Source: Sycon ciliatum
Lineage: Eukaryota; Porifera; Calcarea; Leucosolenida; Sycettidae
DNA length: 64,000 bases
Reading direction: 5' to 3'
Assembly: GCF_964019385.1 (NCBI RefSeq)
Contig: NC_088644.1
Span: 38,383,649-38,447,648 of the forward strand
The notes under the pieces are model-generated. The model was not told the DNA's origin, ran no database searches, and saw only the letters and a list, made by a program, of their open reading frames with translations. Shown here one piece after another: positions 1 to 9,147 of this stretch; the first letter of the stretch is position 1, and each line of letters starts with the position of its first letter. The translations under genes and the position numbers were made by a program.

Positions 1-113
1 TGAAAACGGTTGTGTTGAACTCTAAGCTGGTGTTTTTGAGCTAGTGCTTGTTGTCCGAAGATGGAATATTGAATACAGTCTGATTGGAGAAGTCATTGAT
101 TTGTTCAGTAACA
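1..113 (+). repeat. BEL-1 5' LTR, 3' portion only
   Basis: Direct repeat of 19923-20035 with no difference seen. It ends in ACA directly before the primer-binding site. About 372 bp of this LTR lie outside the window. Confidence 0.9.
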
Positions 114-115
114 TA

Positions 116-133
116 TGGTCCTTCGAGCCGGAT
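116..133 (+). other. BEL-1 primer-binding site
   Basis: TGGTCCTTCGAGCCGGAT starts two bases after the LTR end. It begins with TGG, the complement of a tRNA CCA end, as expected for a minus-strand priming site. The tRNA used was not identified. Confidence 0.7.
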
Positions 134-137
134 TGAC

Positions 138-848
138 ATGGCTGCGCCAAGAAGAAGTACGCGATCCAACCAAGGTGTCTTGCCTGTACGGTTTCAGGAC
201 GAGGGAAATGAACCCGCAAGTCGTCTGAGCCCAGGAAGCCTGTCGGACGTGGACTCCGTGTCTGAAAGCAGTGTGTCAACCAGAGCCAGTGTTGTTGGCA
301 GTAGTATCAGCTCGTCTGCGTCGTCGTTGCGACGAGCAAGTGTTGTACAGGCAGAGCTGAGAATGGCTCGCATGGAGCGAGCCTTCTTGGAGCAAAAAAT
401 GGAGCAAGAGAGAAGGATATTTCGTCTGGAAATGGAGGCTGCGCAGGTCTCTCTCTCATCGACATCGCGGTCGAGCTCACCAGTCGATGAAAGTTCGGGA
501 TTGACATTCAAAACATGTGTCACCGGGCTTCCCAAGCAACCTCAAGCTCCGCTGGATAGTGCAGCTATGGCAGCTGTTGAACTACAGGGGAGTGATGTGC
601 TAGTAGAGCAGCACGTAGAGGAAGAAGTGCTTGTCGTTGAAGAACATGCAGCCAACGGAGCTGATGAAGTGAAAAGCGACGAGAAAAAAGTAGTTGTTGA
701 AAGCCGTGTGCAGTCACTGCAGTGTGCTCAAGATCCGAGTTCCGCTGTGTTGCACAAGGGGGACAGGGAACATGTTCGTGATCCAGCTGAGACCAGTGCA
801 AGTCTGAGTGCAGACAAGAGCACAGAGCTGACCACAGGACACGGCTGA
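138..848 (+). CDS. BEL-1 gag, N-terminal part, interrupted
   Basis: This is the start of the BEL-1 polyprotein. The ATG at 138 is preferred to the one at 84, which lies inside the LTR upstream of the primer-binding site. The product begins MAAPRRSTRS, has Ser/Arg-rich and acidic stretches and a charged, probably coiled-coil segment (RMERAFLEQKMEQERRIF) as found at the N-terminus of many BEL gag proteins. The stop at 846-848 belongs to the transposon inserted at 840. In the frame without the insertion, codons continue from 839 to 5486. Genuine gag coding therefore ends at 839, and the last three codons (840-848) are transposon TIR. Confidence 0.8.
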   Translation: MAAPRRSTRSNQGVLPVRFQDEGNEPASRLSPGSLSDVDSVSESSVSTRASVVGSSISSSASSLRRASVVQAELRMARMERAFLEQKMEQERRIFRLEMEAAQVSLSSTSRSSSPVDESSGLTFKTCVTGLPKQPQAPLDSAAMAAVELQGSDVLVEQHVEEEVLVVEEHAANGADEVKSDEKKVVVESRVQSLQCAQDPSSAVLHKGDREHVRDPAETSASLSADKSTELTTGHG

Positions 849-1130
849 CTCGCGCTGTGCATATGGTAAGATGGCGTCTTTTTTACCGACTTTTTTCGCA
901 AAAGGTTGTGATGGTGATCCGCGCGCGTCGCGTACGCGTCAGCGAAGCGACCGTACAATTTTTGTACAACAATGCACGTTTTGCATTGATTTTCGAAAAA
1001 TGTTCAAGAAGAACCACTCGAAGCATACTTCGCTTCGTTCATCGTTTTGGAGTTTTAGCTTTGGAAGACGAGTCCTTTGGAGGTATGGTTGTGACATGCA
1101 CACTTTATTGTTTCAAACATGTTGAATTGC

Positions 1131-1640
1131 CTTACCTTGCCCACCTGCCACCCGCTCTTCAAAGAGCGCCCCAGTTCCACCTACCTCGACTTTCAGAATT
1201 TGCAGTTAGACAGAACAGTAATATTTTAGAATCACAATTAGCTGCCAAAGCTACTCTCAGCCTAGCGTAATATGGTAGATGTATAGCTTCAACGTGTCTA
1301 ATGGACTTACCTGGCCCACCTGCCACCCGCTCTTGAAAGAGCGCCCCAGTTCCACCTACCTCGGCGTTCAGAATTTTATAGTTCGCCAGCAAAGTAATAT
1401 TTTAGAAACAGGATCAGCTGCCAATTCTCTCAGCCTGACGTTATGTTGTGGATTTATAGCTTCAACCTGTGGATTTGACTTACCTGCGCCCCATGGCCCA
1501 GCCTGTTTCACTCTCTTTCAAGGAGCACCCTACCTTGCGTTGAATCGTAGCATTTTGAGCTTGTGAATAATTTTGTAGTATTGAACGAGTAATTCATGTC
1601 GGTAGTTGGTTTGACTTACCTGCCCCAGCCTGCCTGAAGA
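1131..1640. repeat. Degenerate subterminal tandem repeat in the RAG1-like transposon
   Basis: Four diverged units start with CTTACC at 1131, 1306, 1479 and 1615 (spacings 175, 173 and 136). The first two share CCACCTGCCACCCGCTCTT and contain a small palindrome, CGCTCTT..AAGAGCG. The block lies between the transposase stop and the left TIR. Subterminal repeats are common transposase-binding sites; that role is inference here. Confidence 0.75.
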
Positions 1641-1871
1641 AGCGCCCCTCACCTGATATCCAGCCATGTTCTTAGCATGGCTTGTGGATTTGACTCAACA
1701 TTGTCTGTGCCAGTTCTACCTGCTGTGTGTCCAACATTGTAAGAAATTGACAAGACTACTAGTACATTTCAATTTCAGAAACACAGTCAGAAATACTTTA
1801 CCTGTGGAGCGCGTGGATCCTGCAGCTCGCTCCATGATCCACCCAGTGGCCGTCACATAGTCAGCTTATTG

Positions 1872-4800
1872 CTAGCTTGTCTTCTTGCGCTTGGCAGCCG
1901 GCACGATCAGCTTGTTGTGAGTTGGCAGCGCTGTCGTCAGGTACTGGGCCACTAGAATCCTGAGGCGGTCGACATCCTTGTTCGTATTTTGCAGAGTGTG
2001 GCGCAACATGTTGAACTTGTGGTGGATGGACTCGCCACCTTGCTCTCCAAGAGCACCAAGAGCCATGCCAAACCTCTCCATGCAGGGGACAAGATGACAC
2101 TCGAGAAGGTGCAACTTAGGAGTTACAGGGCGTTTGTGGCGTGCTACTACCTCGGACCGGACATTCGCCATGAAGGAATTGATCTTCTCCTGCAAGCTGG
2201 AAGTGACAGTGTCGTCAGCTGCGCTAGTCGAAGAGAAGACGGCTCTGCAACTGGCGTACGCAGCAAAAAGCGACAGGTACCTCTGGGAGCACTCTGCGGC
2301 AGCTTGGATCAGTTGATGCTGAGACTGTGTCGGAGCAAAGTGAGCACCATCAGGATTGACAACAGAGGCGACTACATTGACCGGAGCAGATACAATTTCA
2401 CGAGTTACTGACGGTTGTAGTGCTTTGTTGATGTGGTTACCTACAAACGCGCCAGAATGATAGGCCTGCCGATCGATCCTGTGCTTCACCAAAACCGGTT
2501 CAAAGGACGAAGCGCAAGGACCATTCTTGACCTTAGCACCCACGAGCTGCTCCTCTAAATGAGCGATGCGGCCGCTGATCTCATTTAATTGCTGCTGTTG
2601 TGTTGCCCAGTGCTGCTGTAACTGAGCTGCAAACCCTGCGTGTTGTGCTTCTGCCGCATGATTTGCTTGCACCGCTTGTGCTGCATTCAGCAATGCCCAT
2701 TGCAGTTGCGTCTGTGCAACATAAAGCTGCTGTTCTTGCTCTGCCTTCTCTGATAGCAGTGCCCATAGCTGCTGCTGTTTCTCGGCTACTTCCTTGAATG
2801 TTGCGCTTGCTGATTCTGCGTTGATCGATCTTGCCAGCATGAGGTCAATGGCTTCTGCATCTCTGATCATTGCCTCAAAGAGCAGAGGAAAAATACCAAG
2901 ATCAAGGTGCAGTATGGGAATGCACACATCACGAATGTCAATCGGGAGGATTTGGGGTCTGATGACATTGTTGAACTGTTTGGCATTTTGAAGTCTGGAC
3001 CCAGATGCCACAAACTGACCATGGTCTTCGCTCAAAGTGGCAAGGGTTCTGTCAGGGAAGGGAGTGTCATGTGTCTGCTGCATGTCTTTCTTGGTGGCCA
3101 AACAGAACAGACAGGGTCTGACACCACTTGCTCCTGACAGCCCATACAACTTCATCATGAAATCATAATCCCCGAAGAGGCACACTTTGATGGTCTTACC
3201 CTTCCATGTCGATCCGCGAAGGTTGGCAATTTGCTCAGCGTACGGCTGAAGCATCGTTGCCAAATTGGAGGGCGAGTCCTTTCCAGCGAACACCAAGAAG
3301 GGAACAGTGTTGCTCAGGGAGTTGGGGTGCAAAACATTCACGAGCTGGAAGCAAAGCTTAAATGAATGACCGCCATGGTCCCCTCCAATCTTCACCCACA
3401 GCTCATCTTCTGGCAGTGTCCCGTTCCAAAGCAACGTGCCCGCTGTTTCGTTCAGCTCAACAAAGTGCAGAACGAGCTGCACGAGGTCCTCAAAGCGCAC
3501 GACTGGGCTCATCACGACGGTGCCAGAGCTATCAAGAAGAGGAACTTCTTCAGCAACGAGAGGGAACGGGAGCTCTTCCGACAACTGCTTCCGCATTTCC
3601 CGTTCCGACTCTAGTGGCAGACCACACAACTTTAGGTAGCGGCGAAGCTTCCGCAAGCCATTCCAAGGAAGTTGGAGGTCAGCTTTGATGGCAAGTCCAA
3701 TCCCCTTGGTCAAGCCTTCTGGGAGCAACCCGGCCTCTCGCAGAAGATCCTCACGTCGTGCCGTACGCAATGATTGCAGGGCGTGAATGCTCTGCGCATC
3801 CTTTCCTTTCGCTCCACCACATGCTGCTTCCTGGATGGTAGTGAGAAGGCTTTCCCTTCTTCTCAGAGTCGCAGAGGAGGCATCCGCAGATGACACCCTG
3901 GCGACAGGAACGCGGTGCCACATGGAGGTACTGCCTCGGGTACGCTGTTCAAGGCGACCATCATCGGATCGAGCTTCGATAAGCTTTGTGAGAAGCTTCG
4001 ACCCGACATCGCCTTGAAGGACACTGGGCGGAGCGTCCAGGACACTACCAACTGTAGACGCTGGCGACAAATATCGCTTGGGCGGCGGGTTCTTGCTGAA
4101 GGCACAGTCCGCTACATGCTGCTTCAATGTTCCGAGGGGAACTCTTGCTGGGCAGCCCTCAAAAGCTAACTCACCAACATTGTCACAAGACACAACAAGC
4201 TCAGGTAGTGTGCTGCTAGCAAATACGTGTGGTTGTTTAAAACCTGACAATAGCACCATACGCTTACATGAAAAGCAAACAGTGCTGGCTCCCAGCCAAC
4301 CCACAATGCACGACACACAGAACAGTTTGCTGCAGCACGGCGATTCCACAGCACAATTCACGACAAGGCCGCAAATAGGGCAGACCAACGAACTCGGTAC
4401 GAACGTGAATCTGTCTGGCGACAGAGGCAATCCACACACATGGCTTCCAGTACACAATGCGGAGAGCTTTTCCGGGTCCACATCGGTACCATGGGTGGGG
4501 GAGGGTTGAGTAGGCCGTGGCGCCGCACACACACCGTGAAGGGATTTGGCTTTCTTTTGTCGGCCACCCTTTCTGGCCGCAGCAATAGCCGTGCAAATGC
4601 TGCACTTCGTGTCTGTATGTGCAGACCATTGTTGCAAAGCTGGCAGTTTCTGACCACAACCACCACTAATACTAGCAACAGCACCACTTCCTACTGTCTT
4701 CATGACAGACGTCATGCTATCAAAACACGCCTTGCAAAAATGACTTGGGTGTATATCCTCCTTATCTCCTTCCACTTTCTCACCAAACGCACGAAATATG

Positions 4801-4943
4801 TCTAGGGAGTAATCCTTGACACTATAGGTTGGGGCACTCCATGACTTGTTGCCCTTACGGTGGGTTGGTAGCTTGCAGCCACCCAAACGACATAGGGAAT
4901 GCAAATGTTCCACATGAAACGCATAGTCATGATCAGGATCCAT
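1872..4943 (-). CDS. RAG1-like transposase with RING/zinc N-terminus
   Basis: Intact ORF of 1023 residues from the ATG at 4943, close to vertebrate RAG1 in length. The frame is open upstream, so an upstream exon is possible. Cys pairs lie at 18/23, 70/73 (IHPSHFCKAC-like) and 114/117, in the order and context of the RAG1 N-terminal zinc region. A RING-like module follows (Cys 188, 191, 203/204, 209, 212, 223, 226), with Lys206 where RAG1 has the RING His, then a C-C-H-C finger (253, 264, 276, 280). By eye the core aligns with RAG1: Asp522 (GGDHGG) with D600, Asp592/594 (GDYD) with D708, Cys611/614 with C727/C730, His945/950 (H-x4-H) with H937/H942, and Glu971 with E962. A Gln/Ala-rich coiled coil (about 715-805) lies between the second Asp and the Glu. 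Predicted role: nuclear cut-and-paste transposase. Family level is secure; placement in Chapaev versus Transib/RAG rests on TSD length. Confidence 0.88.
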   Translation of the reverse strand: MDPDHDYAFHVEHLHSLCRLGGCKLPTHRKGNKSWSAPTYSVKDYSLDIFRAFGEKVEGDKEDIHPSHFCKACFDSMTSVMKTVGSGAVASISGGCGQKLPALQQWSAHTDTKCSICTAIAAARKGGRQKKAKSLHGVCAAPRPTQPSPTHGTDVDPEKLSALCTGSHVCGLPLSPDRFTFVPSSLVCPICGLVVNCAVESPCCSKLFCVSCIVGWLGASTVCFSCKRMVLLSGFKQPHVFASSTLPELVVSCDNVGELAFEGCPARVPLGTLKQHVADCAFSKNPPPKRYLSPASTVGSVLDAPPSVLQGDVGSKLLTKLIEARSDDGRLEQRTRGSTSMWHRVPVARVSSADASSATLRRRESLLTTIQEAACGGAKGKDAQSIHALQSLRTARREDLLREAGLLPEGLTKGIGLAIKADLQLPWNGLRKLRRYLKLCGLPLESEREMRKQLSEELPFPLVAEEVPLLDSSGTVVMSPVVRFEDLVQLVLHFVELNETAGTLLWNGTLPEDELWVKIGGDHGGHSFKLCFQLVNVLHPNSLSNTVPFLVFAGKDSPSNLATMLQPYAEQIANLRGSTWKGKTIKVCLFGDYDFMMKLYGLSGASGVRPCLFCLATKKDMQQTHDTPFPDRTLATLSEDHGQFVASGSRLQNAKQFNNVIRPQILPIDIRDVCIPILHLDLGIFPLLFEAMIRDAEAIDLMLARSINAESASATFKEVAEKQQQLWALLSEKAEQEQQLYVAQTQLQWALLNAAQAVQANHAAEAQHAGFAAQLQQHWATQQQQLNEISGRIAHLEEQLVGAKVKNGPCASSFEPVLVKHRIDRQAYHSGAFVGNHINKALQPSVTREIVSAPVNVVASVVNPDGAHFAPTQSQHQLIQAAAECSQRYLSLFAAYASCRAVFSSTSAADDTVTSSLQEKINSFMANVRSEVVARHKRPVTPKLHLLECHLVPCMERFGMALGALGEQGGESIHHKFNMLRHTLQNTNKDVDRLRILVAQYLTTALPTHNKLIVPAAKRKKTS

Positions 4944-5485
4944 CGTAACACTCCACACAACCTATGCACACAAATTTGAAAATTTTGAAAACAAGCACAA
5001 TGTACCTTCGGGTAAGTCGCCGAGAACATGGATCTGCCCTTCAGAACACGAAGAACTTTTCTGAGCGTGGAAACAAGAGATAGTCCTACCTGGAAAAACC
5101 TCCCAAAGCCGTGGCGTTTGCTCCAGTAGGGTATACCAGGCGTCTCCAAATCCACTTCGAATCGTTACCAAAGTCTCACTACGTAGCAGCGTTCAACAAG
5201 GAAGTCAGCAAAGAAACAGTTCGATCGAGAAAGAAACAGTTTTTTCGGCTCGGTTCCTGCAAGGCCCTACACTACCGCATGTATAGAGCTAGTTGTTGTG
5301 ATTCTCGTTGTTCCGTGCAGCTCAGAAGGGCCTCGATATCAGCATAAGTCGACGATCGCGTCGAGCAAGTTTGAGAATTTTTTTGAATTTGAGTGCGGGG
5401 TTTCCCCGCAATCACGACTACAGAGCCTGTACTCGTACCCACGCTGCTGTGCACTAGATCACGCACTGTGAGACAGCCGTGAGGA

Positions 5486-8405
5486 GTGACAGGTTCAAGT
5501 GTCCGTGACAGCAGGCATGCACCCAACACTGTGCAAGCTGCATTCAAGTCTAGGTCCAAGCCTGCCAGCTCACACAAACCTGTACGGGAGGCTGCCGCTG
5601 CACGTGGTGCATACTTTGAGACTCCTACTGCTAGGGCTGCTGATCCCAGACTGTAGGCTCCTTCTGCCAACCATGCCAGTGCTAGGAGAGTGCAAGACTG
5701 GGTTGACAGAGTGCAGGTACAAGTACCAGCAGGAATAAATCAACGTCAGGTCAAGCCTCTGGAGTTGCCCAGATTTGATGGCATGCAGAGGAGCTACGTA
5801 AGATGGCGCCAGAGATTTATGAGACTGGTGGATGATGACTACTCCGTGTCCGAGGATTATAAGATGGCTCGCTTACGAGAGGCGCTAGATGGTGGCAAGG
5901 CCGAGGAACTGATATGCGAGGTGCTGGATGGGCCTGGTGCATATAGAGCGGCCTTGGAGGAGTTGGAAGCTTGGTACGGAAGCAGTGAGCGCGAGCTAGA
6001 ACGTCAGCAGACGGAACTCATGAGTCTGCCCAGAATTGTCATGGAGAAAGACACTGAGTCGCTGCAAAAGCTCGCTGTCAAGCTCCGCAATGTCATTGTG
6101 AACATGTCAACTGCTGGAATGCAGCCAGGCAGGGAGCTGTATATAGCGGTCACACAGAAGTTGCCACGTGGCATGCTGTCACGCTACCTGGATTGCCATG
6201 ACGACAACAGGAGCAATGCCCAGGAGTTGTCACAATGGCTGATGAGACGGGTGAATCAGTCGAGGCACGTTGATGCACGCCTCTCAACTGGCGGTGATCA
6301 GCAGCCAGCTCAAAGAGAGCAGCGCAAGCACAGGGTCTTGGTGTCGAACGCCAGTCAGGCAGCCGAGCCGACGGAGCCTGAACCATCAAGAGCTGCCTAT
6401 GCTCAGCCCAGAACCGCAGCTTCTGACAGGAGGACGTGCCCGAAGTGTCGAGGCAGCCATGCTCTTGCAGATTGCTCCAACTTCCTGACCCTTGGCGTCC
6501 AGAAGAGATGGGACCTGGCGAAGCTGGTGGGGCTATGTTTGCGATGCCTGCAGCCTGGTCATTTTGCGAAGGAGTGCAAGAGCGCCGGATGCAAGAAGTG
6601 CCCAGGTGGCCATCACAGTCTGCTGCACTACGACAAGCAGAAGAAGGCCAGCCAACCTGATGAGAAGACGCAGAAAGACTCCTGCAGCAGTGCCTGTACA
6701 ACCAGTGCCGACCACACCATAGCCTTCATGACCATTCAGACGACAGTCCACGGAAACAGTACGGCAGCACAAGCCACAGCACTGTTGGACTCGGGTTCGT
6801 CAGCCAGCTATGTCACTGGGGGTCTTGTTCGAAGTCTCGGCATCACGACAGAGAAGTGTCGCATGGAGACGACGGTGCTCGGAGGCAGCTCTATCGTCGG
6901 GGAAACGGAAAAGGCCAGCCTTGTTATCGCCAGCCTGGACGGTTCCTACGAAGGCAAGCTGGAGGCATGGGTGCTACCCACAATCACTGCAGCCGTGCCA
7001 CCGGTCGAGTGGGAGCAGCAGAAGGCGAGCTGGAGCCACCTGCAGAGCTTGCCACCGATGGTGGATCCCAGCACTGCCGTCGACTTGTTGATCGGATTAG
7101 ACGCAGCAGAGATGCATGCGTCTCTTGAGGAGCGTGCGTGCCCCACGGAGGGAGGCCCGACAGCCCGGAAGACGCGCCTCGGTTGGGTACTGTTTGGCCC
7201 AAATGCTGTCAACAAGTCTAGCAGTGGCAGCACTACTCTACTCGGCGTCTCTCAAAGCTCCGGAGCTGAGGAGGAGCTGGATGAGCTAGTGAAGAAGTTC
7301 TGGAGTCTGGAGGCTGTGGGAATGCAGCCACATCCGCCTACGCCCGCAATGACTCCAGACGAGAAGGCAGCGGACGACCTCACAGCGGCAACATTGAGCC
7401 ATGACGGTGAGCGTTTCCAGATCGGCATCCCGTGGCACAGCGGTGGACCTGGACCAGAGGTTCGGAGCAATTTCGAACTGGCAAATGGCCGGCTGACCAG
7501 CCTCATGCGGATGCTGGAGAGGAAGCCAGACGTCAAGCTACGGTATGCGGCAGTCTTGGAGGATTATCTTAGCAAAGGCTACATCAGACTTCTGGAAGAC
7601 GTGCCGTCTGTCAGCGCCAACCAGAACTACCTTCCGCACTTCGCCGTTGTTAGAGAAGACAAGGCAACTACCAAAGTGAGAATCGTCTTCGACGGAGCGG
7701 CTAGAAACGGGACCCATCCCAGCATCAACGAGCTGATGTACGCTGGGCCGAAGTTGCAGAATAACATGGTCCATGTTCTGCTCCGGTTCTGCAAGGATGC
7801 CGTGGCTCTTGCGGCAGACATCTCGGAGATGTTCTTGCAGGTCAGGCTGAGACCTGAAGACAGGTGCTATCATCGATTTCTGTGGGAGAAGGACGGCAAC
7901 CTCGTAGCGTTCGAGTTCCTGAGGCTCGTATTCGGCATCAAAGCCTCGCCATACCTGGCAGGACGCGCACTGCTTGAAACAGCGAATAGGTTTGCTGACA
8001 CAACGTCCAAGGAAGCCGTGAGAAGTGTGGCAGACAACTTCTATGTCGACGACCTCTTGAAGTCCTGCAAGTCTGACGAAAAGGCGATTCAGTTGCGAGC
8101 TGATATGCAGGCGCTTCTGCTTCAAGGAGGATTCCACATTCGGAAGTGGAACAGCAGCTCGTCAGCCGTCATCCAAACTGTTCCTGAAGCCGACCGAGCT
8201 GCAAACACCGAACTTGCCATCACCGATCGTGAGGCAGGAGCGGAGCCAACCCAGAAGACTCTCGGCGTGTCATGGTCGTGCCAGACGGATTGCTTCACCT
8301 TCCACTATGCTGAACCCAAGGAGTTTGAGTTCACGCGTCGCGGTGTGTTGTCGCAGATGTGCCGGCTCTTCGATCCTCGTGGGCAGCTGGCTCCTTTTAC
8401 GGTAC
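5486..8405 (+). CDS. BEL-1 gag-pol: DUF1759 gag, zinc knuckle, protease, reverse transcriptase
   Basis: The frame resumes right after the AGGA duplication, meets one in-frame TAG at 5654-5656, then stays open to 8405, where Gypsy-A1 begins. There is no ATG near the start because this is the middle of a polyprotein. Order: DUF1759-like gag from about 5756 (LELPRFDG), CCHC knuckle near 6537-6578 (CLRCLQPGHFAKEC), retropepsin-like protease with DSGSS near 6787 (DUF1758 type), then reverse transcriptase with DISEMFLQVRL and the catalytic YVDD near 8040-8051. The product makes cDNA in cytoplasmic particles. The TAG (CTG TAG GCT context) is either a nonsense mutation, for example from CAG, or a readthrough site; one copy cannot tell. 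The last two codons before an apparent stop at 8408 are Gypsy LTR sequence. Confidence 0.88.
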
Positions 8406-8769
8406 TGTAGTAGACGGACTTCCCCCTACACAAATCACTATGTATTACTATGTATTGCACTATGCATTGCTGACACCATCAGATCCCTTGCTTTCATTCG
8501 CTAGCTAGCGCTCGGAGCTGTAACTGGCAATCTCGTACCATATATATAGATCCGTGTGTCAGTTGCCCAGCTCAGTTGTTGCAGAGTCCTTGCGTCCGTT
8601 GTTTCTGTCGTCTTCCCTTCACTTATTGAGTCTTTCAATATACTATAAGTAATTCTGTGTCACCTACGTTTGTCGTTCCGTGTGTGCAATATTGTTCCCT
8701 GAGAATACTACCTGTGTTTTGCCGGAGAGACTGAACCAGTTTTGCCTTGTCACTCGGTCGCGTATTACA
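8406..8769 (+). repeat. Gypsy-A1 5' LTR
   Basis: 364 bp, starting TGTAGTAGAC and ending GTATTACA. It contains the palindrome GCTAGCTAGC near 8499-8510 and a TATA box near 8540. It has only one copy of the 50-bp start unit that is duplicated in the 3' LTR. Confidence 0.92.
8540..8548 (+). promoter_or_regulatory. TATA box in Gypsy-A1 LTR
   Basis: ATATATATA in the context CCATATATATAGATC, in the middle of the LTR where U3 promoters sit. The same motif is near 15555-15563 in the 3' LTR and in both Gypsy-A2 LTRs. The transcription start was not determined. Confidence 0.6.
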
Positions 8770-8771
8770 TT

Positions 8772-8787
8772 TGGTGGCAGCGGTGTT
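8772..8787 (+). other. Gypsy-A1 primer-binding site
   Basis: TGGTGGCAGCGGTGTT, two bases after the 5' LTR. It begins with TGG as expected for tRNA priming. The same site is present in inverse orientation next to the Gypsy-A2 5' LTR (before 35773). Confidence 0.7.
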
Positions 8788-9147
8788 AGCTCTGCGTTCG
8801 TCAGTCGCAGTATTCCGGACCACGCCTCGTTATTTCGCCGTGCAGTGAACGTTGCCGTTGCCGTTCTCGTCTCAACTCAAGCTGAGTAACTTTGTTCCGT
8901 GCCAATTTACGATTTTAATATTTACATTTTTGTAGTGCTAGTCTTTTCTAGGCTTACTTTGTTGGATCTATTCGTAGTCTTGTCCCCTAAGTAAGCTAGC
9001 TCTTCGTTGCCAGTTTTTCTTGCACTGCTCGCCGTACTTGAACTGTTGCTATAGCGTAGGCTTAGTCCTCAAACGCGTCCCGTGTTGCTTGCGAAGTCCT
9101 ATAGGCCTACTTGTTTGTTTGTTATCCTTATATACAAGACACCGAAA

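Larger units (their letters stand above)
840..5481 (-). mobile_element. RAG1-like DNA transposon (Chapaev/N-RAG-TP type), 4642 bp
   Basis: The left end reads CACGGCTGACTCGCGCTG and the inverted right end reads CACGGCTGTCTCACAGTG (14 of 18 matching). The 4-bp sequence AGGA flanks both ends (836-839 and 5482-5485). Omitting the element and one AGGA leaves the BEL-1 gag frame open from 138 to the TAG at 5654, which supports the ends exactly. It carries one long minus-strand gene (1872-4943). The 3' flank (840-1871) contains degenerate tandem repeats at 1131-1640. The 5' flank (4944-5481) shows no recognisable coding and should hold the promoter. A 4-bp TSD with CAC termini fits Chapaev (CMC superfamily) better than Transib, which makes 5-bp TSDs. 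No RAG2-like gene is present. Confidence 0.85.

Noticed and set aside
84-137. Earlier ATG for BEL-1 gag at 84
   Set aside because: It lies in the LTR and before the primer-binding site; 138 is the first ATG after it.
840-5481. Reading the 849-5656 interval as a spliced intron of BEL-1 (GTAAG at 866, CTGTAG at 5656)
   Set aside because: TIRs, a 4-bp duplication and an open gag frame at 5486-5653 explain the interval better as a transposon insertion.
840-5481. Canonical Transib or true RAG1/RAG2 locus
   Set aside because: The duplication is 4 bp, not 5, and there is no RAG2-like gene next to it; the RAG1 resemblance is in the protein.
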